Source: Opitutaceae bacterium TAV5
GTDB taxonomy: Bacteria; Verrucomicrobiota; Verrucomicrobiia; Opitutales; Opitutaceae
Reading direction: 5' to 3'
NCBI GenBank assembly: GCA_000242935.3
Contig: CP007053.1
Coordinates: 5,069,001 to 5,133,000, forward strand
DNA: 64,000 bases
The translations under genes were made by a program, and so were the position numbers. The number at the start of each line of letters is the position of its first letter. The stretch's first letter is position 1. Below, in pieces: positions 47,078 to 55,082 of this stretch. A model generated the notes under the pieces. It was not told the origin of the DNA, made no database searches, and worked only from the letters and a program-made list of their open reading frames with translations.

Positions 47078-47497
47078 TCAGGGCAAGTTTTTCGCCTCGG
47101 GGTATTGTTCGGGCGGGGTGCCTTGGGTCGCGACGACTTTTTTGAAAGGCCTTTTGGCAGAGGACTCCTTGATCGCGGTGCAGGTGACGAGGAAAAACCA
47201 GTCGTCGCCGTAATCGAAGTGGAAGATCATTTTCCGGCGAGGGCGGAAGACTTCGGAGAGGCGGGTTTTCTTTACGCCGGGGTTGTCGTCGTCCTCGCCG
47301 ATGTCGGCGAAGAGCGTGTAGCATTCCTTGCTGCGGTAGGGGCGCTTGAGGTTGTCGCAAAACTGGAAGGCGTGATCAAAGTCGAAGCCGACTGCTTTGA
47401 TGATGAACTCGGCGAGGGCGTAGAGCGATTGGTCGCCGCCGACCGCGAGTTCGGCAGTGAAGTCGTCGTATTGGATTTTGAAGTGGAATTCCTGCAT
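47078..47497 (-). CDS. Plasmid pRiA4b ORF-3-like protein
   Basis: 139 residues: MQEFHFKIQYDDFTAELAVGG, HAFQFCDNLKRPYRSKECYT, KTRLSEVFRPRRKMIFHFDYGDDW (read across about 82-105) and FLVTCTAIKESSAK. The FxYDFGDxW-like segment (HFDYGDDWFF) is the hallmark of the pRiA4b ORF-3 family, often found on plasmids and near mobile or defence genes. Function is not established. It is on the cas strand, 75 bp past the end of the Cas3-linked gene, so it may be the distal gene of that transcript. Confidence 0.7.
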   Translation of the reverse strand: MQEFHFKIQYDDFTAELAVGGDQSLYALAEFIIKAVGFDFDHAFQFCDNLKRPYRSKECYTLFADIGEDDDNPGVKKTRLSEVFRPRRKMIFHFDYGDDWFFLVTCTAIKESSAKRPFKKVVATQGTPPEQYPEAKNLP

Positions 47498-47572
47498 GGG
47501 AGGCGGTGTTGAACAAGTGGCAGATTAGATGGAGGGGGGCGAAAAGACCGAGGTCGAAGTGGGCGGAGTGGG

Positions 47573-48535
47573 TCATGCACCAACAGGAATCGCAGGAGTG
47601 AAGTTTCTGAATTTGCCGTCATTTGGATTGATACGCTGGCTACGGAGCACGGCGACTACCCCGGTTGGCGACAAAGTGGCCAATTCAAGGCTTGGATTCG
47701 CCAGTTCAGGGGATGCGAGCAGGGATTGGCAGACGTCGATGCCGATGGGTGCATTCCAAATCGGCCATGTCCAAAAGGTATCGTTGCTTTTTTTGCCCAC
47801 GAATCCGGTTGTCGCTAATTGCGTGGAGGTTGGCATAGTTGGGAACAGCGGCAGCGCTTCAATAGCGAGGCTGTTGGCCCCACGGACAACGGTTGTCTTG
47901 TCTGTAGCTGGATTGGCCCACCTCAAGGCGTAACGGCGATCGTCTTCCGGGTCCCACCGTAGGGAAAACTCTTCGTCCCGAAATTCCCAAGGTCCGAACA
48001 ATGTTTCATGTAGATTCTCGCGTGTAGTATTTTGGGCGATACTCCTGACCATATCCAAAAATCCGGGCTTTTTCTCAGGCCGTCCGTTTTTGTCGGTCTC
48101 GTTTTTGAACACGCGAACGAACCTGAAGGCGGAGTCCTCCGTCCATCTATTTTCGTCAATCGGAACCGAGGCACCGAAGGCGGCGACGAATGCGGCCCAA
48201 TTCGGTCTGTTCCCGGAAAACCAATGTTCAATGGCTTGCGTCGCGTAGTGATGAAAAGCCTTTTCCGGCATCTTGATGTTTTTCGCAACCGTGAATGCCG
48301 GGGAGTCGGCTTGCGCGCGGAGATATTTGTCCAGCCCCTCCACCAGGGATTCGGGCGTGGTATCGTACGGCGCGTGCAGGATTGGCCGCCAAGTCCCGCC
48401 GGCAGGTGCCCAGCTTAAACCTATACGGGCGGTGTGGACGTGTTGGGCCACGCGAAATGCTCCGAGCGCCGCGAGAAAACCCAAGGGGCTCGCGCCGTTG
48501 ATGCCGGTGAGGGGTATCTGTCGGGTGTTAGTCAT
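47573..48535 (-). CDS. Cas3-linked CRISPR-associated protein (type I-G accessory, Cas3-extension-like)
   Basis: 320 residues. It opens MTNTRQIPLTGINGASPLGF then LAALGAFRVA. A Gly...Pro-Leu-Gly-Phe-Leu-Ala-Ala-Leu-Gly start of this type is found in small proteins that accompany type I-G cas3 genes. No catalytic motif was seen. The start codon at 48535 overlaps the cas3 reading frame by 8 bp, so the two are translationally coupled. I considered a truncated Cas8 (Csx17), which also starts with a PL.YLKALG-type motif but is about twice as long. A role as Cas3 partner is inference. Confidence 0.55.
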   Translation of the reverse strand: MTNTRQIPLTGINGASPLGFLAALGAFRVAQHVHTARIGLSWAPAGGTWRPILHAPYDTTPESLVEGLDKYLRAQADSPAFTVAKNIKMPEKAFHHYATQAIEHWFSGNRPNWAAFVAAFGASVPIDENRWTEDSAFRFVRVFKNETDKNGRPEKKPGFLDMVRSIAQNTTRENLHETLFGPWEFRDEEFSLRWDPEDDRRYALRWANPATDKTTVVRGANSLAIEALPLFPTMPTSTQLATTGFVGKKSNDTFWTWPIWNAPIGIDVCQSLLASPELANPSLELATLSPTGVVAVLRSQRINPNDGKFRNFTPAIPVGA

Positions 48536-51500
48536 GGTTCGACGCAATGGTGGCTGCGGCGGCGCTGGCCTGCTGGTCGGCAAGCCGCAGCGCGGTTTCG
48601 AGGTAGGCGAGGCCCCACCAGCCGAGATGCCGGGTCAGGTGCCAGAAGCGTTCGGCCACACCGGAATCAAGACGATGAGGCGGACAAGCTAGGCGCTCCT
48701 CGCCGCTCAGGTGGATCCGAGTCGTGTTATGTGTCACTTCGACCGATGGCGGAGAATCATCCGGCACCCATGGCGCGAATGGGCGCGCATGGCCGTGGTG
48801 ACTGGCGATCAGATGGAGAGCGAGTGCGCGTTGCAGCGCATCCGCAGGCAAGTGGGGCGTGGCGGCGGGCGTTTCCGCCAACTGCACGGAAAGCAGTTCG
48901 TGTCGGAACCCCTTGGGAAGTTCCGCGCGACGGAGCGCAGTCTCGTAGGCGGCTGCAGTTTCGGGGAGCTTTTCCGACTTGGCGAGCAGGATGGGCTGTG
49001 CCCAGGCGAGCGAGCGCGTGCCATTGAGCAGCATCGCCTGGAAGCGTTCGTCCGCTTTGCCCCAGTCGTGGATCATGGCGGCCGAGGTGAGCGCGGCTTG
49101 CCACGGAGAAAGGGACAGTTGCGCGAGCGTTTGTCGGGTTGCGGCAAGCACATCGTTCAGATGTGCGGCAAGGGGAAGCGGCGCGGCAATCGTCGTTTTG
49201 GAGAGCATGTCTTCGCCGTCGTCCTCGGCGATGTTCGGCGCACTGTCGGCTTTTAGTTCCGGCACGCGGTGGTGAGTGACGAGAACAACACCTTTCTCGT
49301 CGGGATAGGGTGTCCACCCGAGGCCATTTTTTCGTTCGGCGAGTGCTTTGAACGCGGGAACAGCCGGGTGGTTTTCGGGGAGTTCGGCGGAGGCGGTGGT
49401 GAGGGTGGCGCGCAGTTCCGCTTTGCTCCAGTCGCGGTTGGCGTCCGCGGCCCATTCGAGGAGTCGGGCAAGAGCGGAGTCCTTGGCGGGCGTGGGGAAA
49501 AACTCGGAGCGCAGGCGAATGACTTGGCGTTGTTTGATTTGGCGGAAGGCTCGTTCGGCTTGATCGACAGATTCGGCTGTGGCTCCCGGCAGATGGCCGA
49601 GTTCGTTTCGTCCCCAGCCGCCGTCCGCGGGGCGGAGGACCACGGTGTCGCCGGGGCGAAGATCGGTCGGCTGCTCCAGCTTGCGGCTATCGCGCAGGCC
49701 GCGCCAGATGATCGCGATTTTATTCTCGGGAGCATGGGCAATGTCGGGGGCTTCCGGCTGTGCGGTGCCGAGGATATCGCCGCCATCTGGGTTGCTTCCG
49801 CCGAAAAACCAATTGCTGAACTCATGCAGCGGGATGGAGAGGCATTCGACGGAACTGGGGGGGCAAAGGGAGATCGTATCGAGCCAATCGGCGAGGCGGA
49901 TATTGGGGGCAGTGTCCGGCAGGTCGGAGCGCCAACAAATTTGCACATCGACCGCGCTTCGTCCCGGCCCATGGATGAACAGGGCGGGCTCGGGTTGGGG
50001 CGTTGGTTCCGGGCTGGTTTGAGTCCATGCATCCAGATAAGCGGGCAGAAGGACTGGAGCAGCCGGGGCCGGGGAGAGCAGACGACCGAATGCCTCATCG
50101 GCCGGGCCTGTTTGGCGAAGCGCGGAGACATGGGCGTCCATCGCCTTCAGGCCAAAGTCGATGACGCCGTCGTGCGCGTGGGCGGAGAGCCAATTCCACG
50201 TTCGGCCCAGCGCGGTTCCGTAGATGGGGTCTTGGGCCTTGGCGTTGGTGTCGAGGTCGGCGCTTTCCGGAAAAATCTGATCCGCGCGTATGACGATGGT
50301 AGCCCGGGCGGCGATGGGGCGTCCGCCACGATTCAGGCGGCCGAAGCGTTGACGCAGCGCATCGAAGCTGGCGCATTCGGTGACCAAGGCGTCGAAATCA
50401 AAGTCCGCGCCGACTTCGAGGCATTGTGTGGCGACAACGATACGCAGACGGGATTCCCCTGTAGCGGGTGCGGCGGCGTCGGGATGGCGGGTTTTGAGTC
50501 TGGCGCGGAGGACGCCGGTGATGCCGTCGCGGTCAAAGGGCCGCATGCGGCCAATCAGCAGGGTGATTTGTCCTGGGGCGAAGTGCTTGGTGAGCAAATC
50601 CTCGACCTTGCGGGCGACGGCGACGCGATTGACCAGGATGGCGATCGAGCGCGGGGCCGGGTCTTGTTTGGAAAGACTGAGGGTTTCCTCGGCGAGCTTG
50701 GCGGCGAGGACATCGAGTGCCTTGGCTCCGCTGGCCTTGTCAGCGATCACCAGTTTGGCGGGTTTGGAGGCGTTTAATCGTGTGGCCAGAACGGGGTTCC
50801 GGCTATCGGCTTCCGAAAGACGGAGGATGTCGGTCTCTGTGGTGTCGGTCGGCGGAGTCGCCGTCATTTGGAGAAACGCGAAGGGCGTACGCACGGTGTG
50901 GTGCGATGCGGCGTCGGGTTTGCCCGGCTGGGCGCTGCCATGATCCCGAAAGGCTTTGATTGCATTCAGGGTTTGGGCGAAGGGGCGGCTGATGTGGGCT
51001 TCATCGAGCAGGATCAGGCTGTCGTGCGCGACGAGCGCGGCGTGGACCGGGCGCATCGAGGCGCTCACGCCGTAACCGCGAAACAGGAGCCGCGAACCGA
51101 CTTGATCCACGGTCGAGGCGACGATCAGCGGTTGGGTGAGCGAGCGTGCCCAGCTTTGGTCGCGGTAGATGCCGCCGCGAAGCTGCACGCTTTCCAGTGG
51201 CGAGCTGGAGCCAGCATTGATGGAACGCAGGGCCGAGGCGACGTGGGCGACAGTGGGCTGGTCGTCGCGGGGTTCGCGCAACGCCGCCGCGATGGTACGG
51301 GCTCGTTCGTGGGCTTCGTCCACGATGACGCGGCGGTTGACCACGTAAAAGATGCGGCGGCCCACGGTGCGCTCACCCGCTGGCAGATGGGCCTGCGCGG
51401 CGAGGGCGAACACGGCCGCATCCAGCGCGGCGGTTTTTCCGCTGCCGGTGGGCACGGAAAGAAAGCGGGGCCAATCGCCCGAGCAGGCGCGCCGGGCGAG

Positions 51501-51596
51501 TTCAATCTGCCAGGGGAACGGATCGTAGCCGTAAATCTCGCGGAAGAATGCGTTGAAATCGGCGGCGACCAGCGTCGGGGCGGCGGGTAAATTCAT
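48528..51596 (-). CDS. cas3: Cas3 helicase-nuclease with C-terminal HD domain (type I-G style)
   Basis: 1022 residues. The superfamily 2 helicase comes first: Walker A SVPTGSGKTAA (about 47-57), LLDEAH (195-200), QMTATPP (near 245), VATQCLEVGADFDFDALVTE and QRFGRLNRGG. The HD nuclease is at the C-terminus: AAMIHDWGKADERF (H843, D844), FRHELLSV (near 898) and LIASHHGHARPF (near 931). HD after helicase is the reverse of most type I Cas3 proteins and is typical of type I-G. The start MNLPAAPTLVAADFNAFFREIYG (read to residue 23) at 51596 fits. Upstream open frame is not conserved-looking. All motifs look intact. The prophage begins within 250 bp of its start. Confidence 0.93.
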   Translation of the reverse strand: MNLPAAPTLVAADFNAFFREIYGYDPFPWQIELARRACSGDWPRFLSVPTGSGKTAALDAAVFALAAQAHLPAGERTVGRRIFYVVNRRVIVDEAHERARTIAAALREPRDDQPTVAHVASALRSINAGSSSPLESVQLRGGIYRDQSWARSLTQPLIVASTVDQVGSRLLFRGYGVSASMRPVHAALVAHDSLILLDEAHISRPFAQTLNAIKAFRDHGSAQPGKPDAASHHTVRTPFAFLQMTATPPTDTTETDILRLSEADSRNPVLATRLNASKPAKLVIADKASGAKALDVLAAKLAEETLSLSKQDPAPRSIAILVNRVAVARKVEDLLTKHFAPGQITLLIGRMRPFDRDGITGVLRARLKTRHPDAAAPATGESRLRIVVATQCLEVGADFDFDALVTECASFDALRQRFGRLNRGGRPIAARATIVIRADQIFPESADLDTNAKAQDPIYGTALGRTWNWLSAHAHDGVIDFGLKAMDAHVSALRQTGPADEAFGRLLSPAPAAPVLLPAYLDAWTQTSPEPTPQPEPALFIHGPGRSAVDVQICWRSDLPDTAPNIRLADWLDTISLCPPSSVECLSIPLHEFSNWFFGGSNPDGGDILGTAQPEAPDIAHAPENKIAIIWRGLRDSRKLEQPTDLRPGDTVVLRPADGGWGRNELGHLPGATAESVDQAERAFRQIKQRQVIRLRSEFFPTPAKDSALARLLEWAADANRDWSKAELRATLTTASAELPENHPAVPAFKALAERKNGLGWTPYPDEKGVVLVTHHRVPELKADSAPNIAEDDGEDMLSKTTIAAPLPLAAHLNDVLAATRQTLAQLSLSPWQAALTSAAMIHDWGKADERFQAMLLNGTRSLAWAQPILLAKSEKLPETAAAYETALRRAELPKGFRHELLSVQLAETPAATPHLPADALQRALALHLIASHHGHARPFAPWVPDDSPPSVEVTHNTTRIHLSGEERLACPPHRLDSGVAERFWHLTRHLGWWGLAYLETALRLADQQASAAAATIASNHD

Positions 51597-51846
51597 CACG
51601 AACGAGATTGGCTGAGGGGTTTGCAGAGGCCGTAGCCACGATAGCGGCCGGCTCCGAGGATGACCGGTGAGAGTCGGGGAAAGGGTTGAAAAGGGTGGAA
51701 GCGGGGCGATTACGTCTGAAACGAGGCGAATCGTAGCGGGCGGAACGACGGCGCGCAGGAAAGGGTCACGCACGCCGGCCGCGGAAGGGTCGCGGGCTCC
51801 CTGCGGTTTGGCCGCGAGGCGCCCGCGTGGGGACCGCGAGACCGGC
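51597..51846. other. Junction between cas3 and the prophage
   Basis: 250 bp with no gene. It must contain the cas3 promoter or the cut upstream operon, and the left end of the Mu-like prophage. Related words GAAACGAGGCGAATCG (near 51719) and GCGGAACGACGGCG (near 51739) may be transposase-binding repeats. TGAAACG recurs at 53754 and 53819. The exact phage end (expected TG...) was not fixed. Confidence 0.4.
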
Positions 51847-52644
51847 CTATTTGGGCAGGATCACGAGCTCGCGATAGCGCAGGTTACGGCGCGCCGGCTC
51901 CCGGTTCTTCATGGTGTTTGCACGTGACACCGGAATGATCCGGCAGTCGCGGAACTGGTCGCGGGCTTGCGGGCAGTCCTGGTAGGTGAGCAGCCATGCG
52001 CCGCGCAGCGTCCTTACGCGGCCGGCGAACCGGGAAAACTCCTCCTCCGTCCATTCCTTGTAGGCGGAGCCGCCGTCGTCAAAGTAGGGCGGATCGAAGA
52101 AGTGGAAGGCTTCCGGGTAGTCGTAGATTTCCAGGAAGCGCTGCCAGTCGAGGTTTTCGATGGTGACGGTGACGAGACGTTGGGAGAGGGCTTGCAGGGC
52201 TGGCAGACGGTTTTCGATCAGAGGATGGCCCTGCGTACGCGTGGGCGCGAAGGTGCGGCCCTGCCCGCCAAAAGATAGCCGCTGGCAGACGTACCAGCGG
52301 GCAACCTGCTGGATTTCGGTGAGGCCGGGTTGGGCAAGGTAGTCGAAAAAATCCCGGCGGGAGTTGGGGACGTTTTCGATCTCGGCGAGCAGGGCGGGGA
52401 GGTGGAACTTGATCACCCGGTAGAAGGCGATCAGACGGCCGGAGATGTCGTTGATGACTTCGACGCGGGAGGGCGGTTTGGCGCAGAAGAGGGCGAGGCC
52501 GCCGCCGAAGACTTCGCAGTAGGTGCGATGCTCCGGTATGCGGGGGAGGAGGTGGCGGAGCAGCCTCGTTTTGCCGCCCGGCCAGGCAATGACCGGGCGC
52601 GGCTTGGTGGTGTCGTTTGGTGCGTGTGCAGGTGTGGTTTTCAC
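51847..52644 (-). CDS. DNA adenine methyltransferase (Dam/D12 class)
   Basis: 265 residues. N-terminal SAM motif RPVIAWPGGKTRLLRHLLPR, YCEVFGGGLALFCAKP, NDISGRLIAFYRVIK, and the catalytic FDPPYFDDGG (D-P-P-Y, near 190). These define a class D12 N6-adenine methylase. It starts with GTG at 52644. Phage methylases of this type usually protect the phage genome from host restriction. It is the last gene of the leftward phage operon and adjoins cas3. Confidence 0.9.
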   Translation of the reverse strand: MKTTPAHAPNDTTKPRPVIAWPGGKTRLLRHLLPRIPEHRTYCEVFGGGLALFCAKPPSRVEVINDISGRLIAFYRVIKFHLPALLAEIENVPNSRRDFFDYLAQPGLTEIQQVARWYVCQRLSFGGQGRTFAPTRTQGHPLIENRLPALQALSQRLVTVTIENLDWQRFLEIYDYPEAFHFFDPPYFDDGGSAYKEWTEEEFSRFAGRVRTLRGAWLLTYQDCPQARDQFRDCRIIPVSRANTMKNREPARRNLRYRELVILPK

Positions 52645-52709
52645 CCTGCCACCCTAGAGGAGCAAAAAGACGCACGCCTTGGCGTCCGTCTTTTGTATCA
52701 AGAATTTCT

Positions 52710-53012
52710 TTACTTATCGCCGGTGTCCCGGAGGCGATCGGCTTCGGTGGCCTGGATGTAAAGAACCTTGGGACCGCGGCGCTCCCATTTGTCGGGGTGT
52801 ATGACGCCGCTGCGCATCCATCTGTAAACGGTGCGCACATGCACGCCGAGGGCGTGGGCGAATTGCTTGGGACGCAACCATGCAACGATCTCACCGTCCG
52901 GGACGACGCGGACGAGGGGATTTCCCTTCGCATCCTCGCCGATGTGCTCCACGCGAGCCCGCGGGAACAGATGCAACTGGTGGAGGTTGTGCTTGTGGTG
53001 ACGCTTGCGCAT
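52710..53012 (-). CDS. Helix-turn-helix DNA-binding protein
   Basis: 100 residues. The HTH is PKQFAHALGVHVRTVYRWMRSG (positions about 47-68), followed by VIHPDKWERRGPKVLYIQATEADRLRDTGDK. This MerR/excisionase-like fold is shared with the protein at 60473-60772, which has WERRGPKSIFILASEAARLRDTSEK (split here for comparison). A role as excisionase, Ner-like or repressor factor is plausible but unproven. Confidence 0.7.
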   Translation of the reverse strand: MRKRHHKHNLHQLHLFPRARVEHIGEDAKGNPLVRVVPDGEIVAWLRPKQFAHALGVHVRTVYRWMRSGVIHPDKWERRGPKVLYIQATEADRLRDTGDK

Positions 53013-53019
53013 GGGGCGA

Positions 53020-53277
53020 CTACCGGTCCAGTCGCTCGATCACATGCGCGATGGCTCGCAACATGACAAACCACACCCACGAGCCAAAGGCGATGGCAAG
53101 GGCGTAACCTGCTGTGGCTATATCATCGCGATGCTCCGGAGCGAGCAGCCGGATGATGCAGGCGAGTGTGCCGGCAATGCCGGCGACGAGGATAACCACA
53201 GATGCCAGGCGCAATGCGCCAATGTGCCAGGAGGGCTTGGGGGCGCCCGAGGGGGGAGGATAGGGGTTGTCGTTCAC
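53020..53277 (-). CDS. Small membrane protein
   Basis: 85 residues, GTG start at 53277. Two hydrophobic segments: LASVVILVAGIAGTLACII and ATAGYALAIAFGSWVWFVML. The N-terminus is proline-rich. It lies 7 bp before the HTH gene. Function is unknown; an exclusion or immunity role is possible for a lysogenically expressed phage membrane protein. Confidence 0.6.
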   Translation of the reverse strand: MNDNPYPPPSGAPKPSWHIGALRLASVVILVAGIAGTLACIIRLLAPEHRDDIATAGYALAIAFGSWVWFVMLRAIAHVIERLDR

Positions 53278-53340
53278 GTTTGTAGTTTTATTCTGTTACG
53301 GGCGGAGGATTGCGGATAGGGAGTTCGCATGAACTAAATT

Positions 53341-53359
53341 CGGGAAGCATTGCTTCCCG
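53341..53359 (-). terminator. Hairpin between two leftward phage genes
   Basis: CGGGAAGC-ATT-GCTTCCCG, an 8-bp stem, in the 141-bp gap between the ribbon-helix-helix gene and the membrane protein gene. It is followed in minus sense by GAATTTAG, a weak U-tract. It could limit read-through from the repressor-like gene. Confidence 0.45.
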
Positions 53360-53418
53360 TTAGGGGTCGTTGCGCAGGAGCATCCCGCAATCGGGAATTC
53401 TCGGACATTCAAACCGGA

Positions 53419-53724
53419 TCACGACTTCCTTGCCCCAGATTTCGAGGCGGGGGTTTTTAGGTTCATATTCCCGATGATCGTCCCCTGATTATTAGGGGCC
53501 TTAATCTTTACCTTCCCTTGGATAGAATACGGAGGAGAGGGGACCACAGCCTCCTCCGGTATCTCCAAACCAAAATCGCGCTGCATTTTTTCGGCAATGG
53601 CATCCCGCATGAATTGAGAGAGGTTCAGGCGTCGTTTTTTCAACTCTTCCTGTAATGTCTTCTTGAGTTCATGCTCCATCCAGATGGTAGCGGAAACCTG
53701 GGATTCGCGACGCCGATTGCTCAT
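53419..53724 (-). CDS. Ribbon-helix-helix regulator, repressor candidate
   Basis: 101 residues: MSNRRRESQVSATIWMEHEL starts a ribbon-helix-helix domain (strand SQVSATIWME, helices LKKTLQEELKKRRL and LSQFMRDAIAEKMQRDF). A C-terminal extension contains IQGKVKIKAPNNQGTIIGNM. It is divergent from another ribbon-helix-helix gene (53819) with a perfect palindrome between them. It thus stands where a Mu-type repressor would be. Confidence 0.7.
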   Translation of the reverse strand: MSNRRRESQVSATIWMEHELKKTLQEELKKRRLNLSQFMRDAIAEKMQRDFGLEIPEEAVVPSPPYSIQGKVKIKAPNNQGTIIGNMNLKTPASKSGARKS

Positions 53725-53778
53725 TGGGTTTGTTAGAAATGGTTTAAACAAAAAATGAAACGACCATGAAAGAAAAAC

Positions 53779-53820
53779 TTGCAAGCGTGTTTAAATGTGT
53801 AGTAATGCATTACTACACAT
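53779..53820 (+). promoter_or_regulatory. Perfect 26-bp palindrome with overlapping promoter and start codon
   Basis: Positions 53795-53820 read ATGTGTAGTAATG followed by its exact complement CATTACTACACAT. The last two bases belong to the ATG (53819-53821) of the rightward ribbon-helix-helix gene. A -35-like TTGCAA (53779-53784) and a -10-like AGTAAT (53801-53806) with 16 bp between place the -10 inside the palindrome. The predicted transcript would then start about six bases before the ATG. This is a strong candidate phage operator. Confidence 0.75.
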
Positions 53821-53998
53821 GAAACGCCCGCGAATAAACCAAACCTACGTCGGCATTTGGATGCCGATTCCCCTTGCGCAGCGCATCAAGGAGACGGCGG
53901 ATGCCCGTGAGAGCGACATGTCGAAGTTCATCCGCGCGGCCGTCCGCGAGAAACTCGACCGCGTTACCCCTCAGAAGCAGCGGAAGGAGGCGGCATGA
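53819..53998 (+). CDS. Ribbon-helix-helix protein, first gene of the early operon
   Basis: 59 residues: MKRPRINQTYVGIWMPIPLA, then QRIKETADARESDMSKFIRAAVREKLDR (helices). It is a minimal Arc/MetJ-type fold. The start at 53819 overlaps the operator palindrome; an in-frame ATG at 53795 is the palindrome itself. No Shine-Dalgarno is present, fitting a near-leaderless transcript. It may be the Cro/Ner counterpart to the divergent regulator. Confidence 0.7.
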   Translation: MKRPRINQTYVGIWMPIPLAQRIKETADARESDMSKFIRAAVREKLDRVTPQKQRKEAA

Positions 53999-54132
53999 CC
54001 CCCCGGCTTTCCCTCCCCGACGACCCGCCGACGGTGACGCTACCCCGGCGGACGCTTGCCCTGATACTCCTCAACGCCTTCGGCGCCGGCTTCCTCACCG
54101 CGATCATCGTTACCCTGCTCATCACCCTCTAG
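53995..54132 (+). CDS. Tiny membrane protein (45 residues)
   Basis: MTPRLSLPDDPPTVTLPRRT precedes one membrane helix, ALILLNAFGAGFLTAIIVTL, and LITL at the end. The start overlaps the previous stop (ATGA), supporting translation. GC-rich codon use matches the neighbours. Function unknown. Confidence 0.55.
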   Translation: MTPRLSLPDDPPTVTLPRRTLALILLNAFGAGFLTAIIVTLLITL

Positions 54133-54141
54133 CCCCGCCCC

Positions 54142-54237
54142 GTGTTTACCATCGTCCTCTTCATCCTCTGGGCGGCCGACGTCATCGACGGCGACGCCTT
54201 CCTCATCCTCTTCCTCTGCCACCTCGGTTTCAACTGA
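54142..54237 (+). CDS. Possible 31-residue hydrophobic peptide (GTG start)
   Basis: Reads VFTIVLFILWAADVIDGDAF LILFLCHLGFN from GTG 54142 to TGA 54237, and ends 2 bp before the next ATG. Compact packing between two genes and a hydrophobic composition argue for a real gene. The rare start and tiny size argue against. Confidence 0.3.
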   Translation: MFTIVLFILWAADVIDGDAFLILFLCHLGFN

Positions 54238-54239
54238 CC

Positions 54240-55082
54240 ATGCCCGAAAAACCACTCAAACCGTCCACCGCGCTCACCCGCGAGGAGCGCGACCAACTCA
54301 CCCGCTGCGAAGCCAACATCGAGCGCGGCCTCACCGCCGTCGGTCAGGCGCTCAAGACGATTCGCGATGCCCGCCTGTATCGGGAGACTCATGACAATTT
54401 CGAGGCGTATTGCTACGAACGCTGGCAGCGGAGCAAGCGCTGGGCGAATTACCAGATCGCCGCCGCGATCTTTGCCGAGGAAAACCCCGAGGCCGACGAG
54501 GGCGAAGTCCGCCGGATCGCGGCCGGCCGTGCCCCCTCCCGCGAGAGCGCCCCCGCCGCCGCCCCGGCGAAGCCGACGAAGAGCGACCGTTACCGCGAGC
54601 AAATCCGCGCCCTGGCGGAGATGGACCGGGAGGCGCTGGACCGGGCGACGCAGCAGTCGATCGGCAAGCTGGCGGAGACGATGGCGAAGAGGGAGCAGAT
54701 CAACCTCCACAGCCGCGAGAACAAGGGCAACAAGGCCCTCCGCGACGAGTACGAACAGCGGGCGATGGCGAAGCTGGCGCCGGGCGCGCAGATGGCGCTG
54801 GCGCAACTGGAGGAGAACCCGGCCCTGTCGGTCTCCCGCGCCTACGTCGGCGTTTTCGGCTCCGTCAAGAAGGGCGACATCCGCGGCGACACGGACCACC
54901 TCGGCAACTTCCACGCCGGCCTCCGGAAGCTGGCGACCTCGTTCCCCCATTGGGAAAAATTCTCCCGCGAGGACAGGGCGCATTTCGTGCAACTGTGGGT
55001 GGCGTTGCGCTCCACGATGCCGAAGGCGTTCCTCGACGATCTTGAGGCGTTTGCACCCGCCCGGAAGGGAGGCCGCTCATGA
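54240..55082 (+). CDS. Phage DNA-binding-like protein of unknown function
   Basis: 280 residues. The N-terminal part has a pattern seen in plasmid/phage regulatory proteins: ANIERGLTAVGQALKTIRDA, RLYRETHDNFEAYCYERWQR, SKRWANYQIAAAI (helix-turn-helix candidate, about residues 55-75). The middle is Ala/Pro-rich, then a charged helical region. The C-terminus contains GVFGSVKKGDIRGDTDHLGN. The next gene starts inside its last codons (ATGA). Exact role unknown. Confidence 0.6.
   Translation: MPEKPLKPSTALTREERDQLTRCEANIERGLTAVGQALKTIRDARLYRETHDNFEAYCYERWQRSKRWANYQIAAAIFAEENPEADEGEVRRIAAGRAPSRESAPAAAPAKPTKSDRYREQIRALAEMDREALDRATQQSIGKLAETMAKREQINLHSRENKGNKALRDEYEQRAMAKLAPGAQMALAQLEENPALSVSRAYVGVFGSVKKGDIRGDTDHLGNFHAGLRKLATSFPHWEKFSREDRAHFVQLWVALRSTMPKAFLDDLEAFAPARKGGRS

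Noticed and set aside
47573-48535. Truncated Cas8 (Csx17)
   Set aside because: The start motif is similar, but at 320 residues, with clean coupling to cas3, a separate small Cas3-linked family fits better. Kept only as an alternative.
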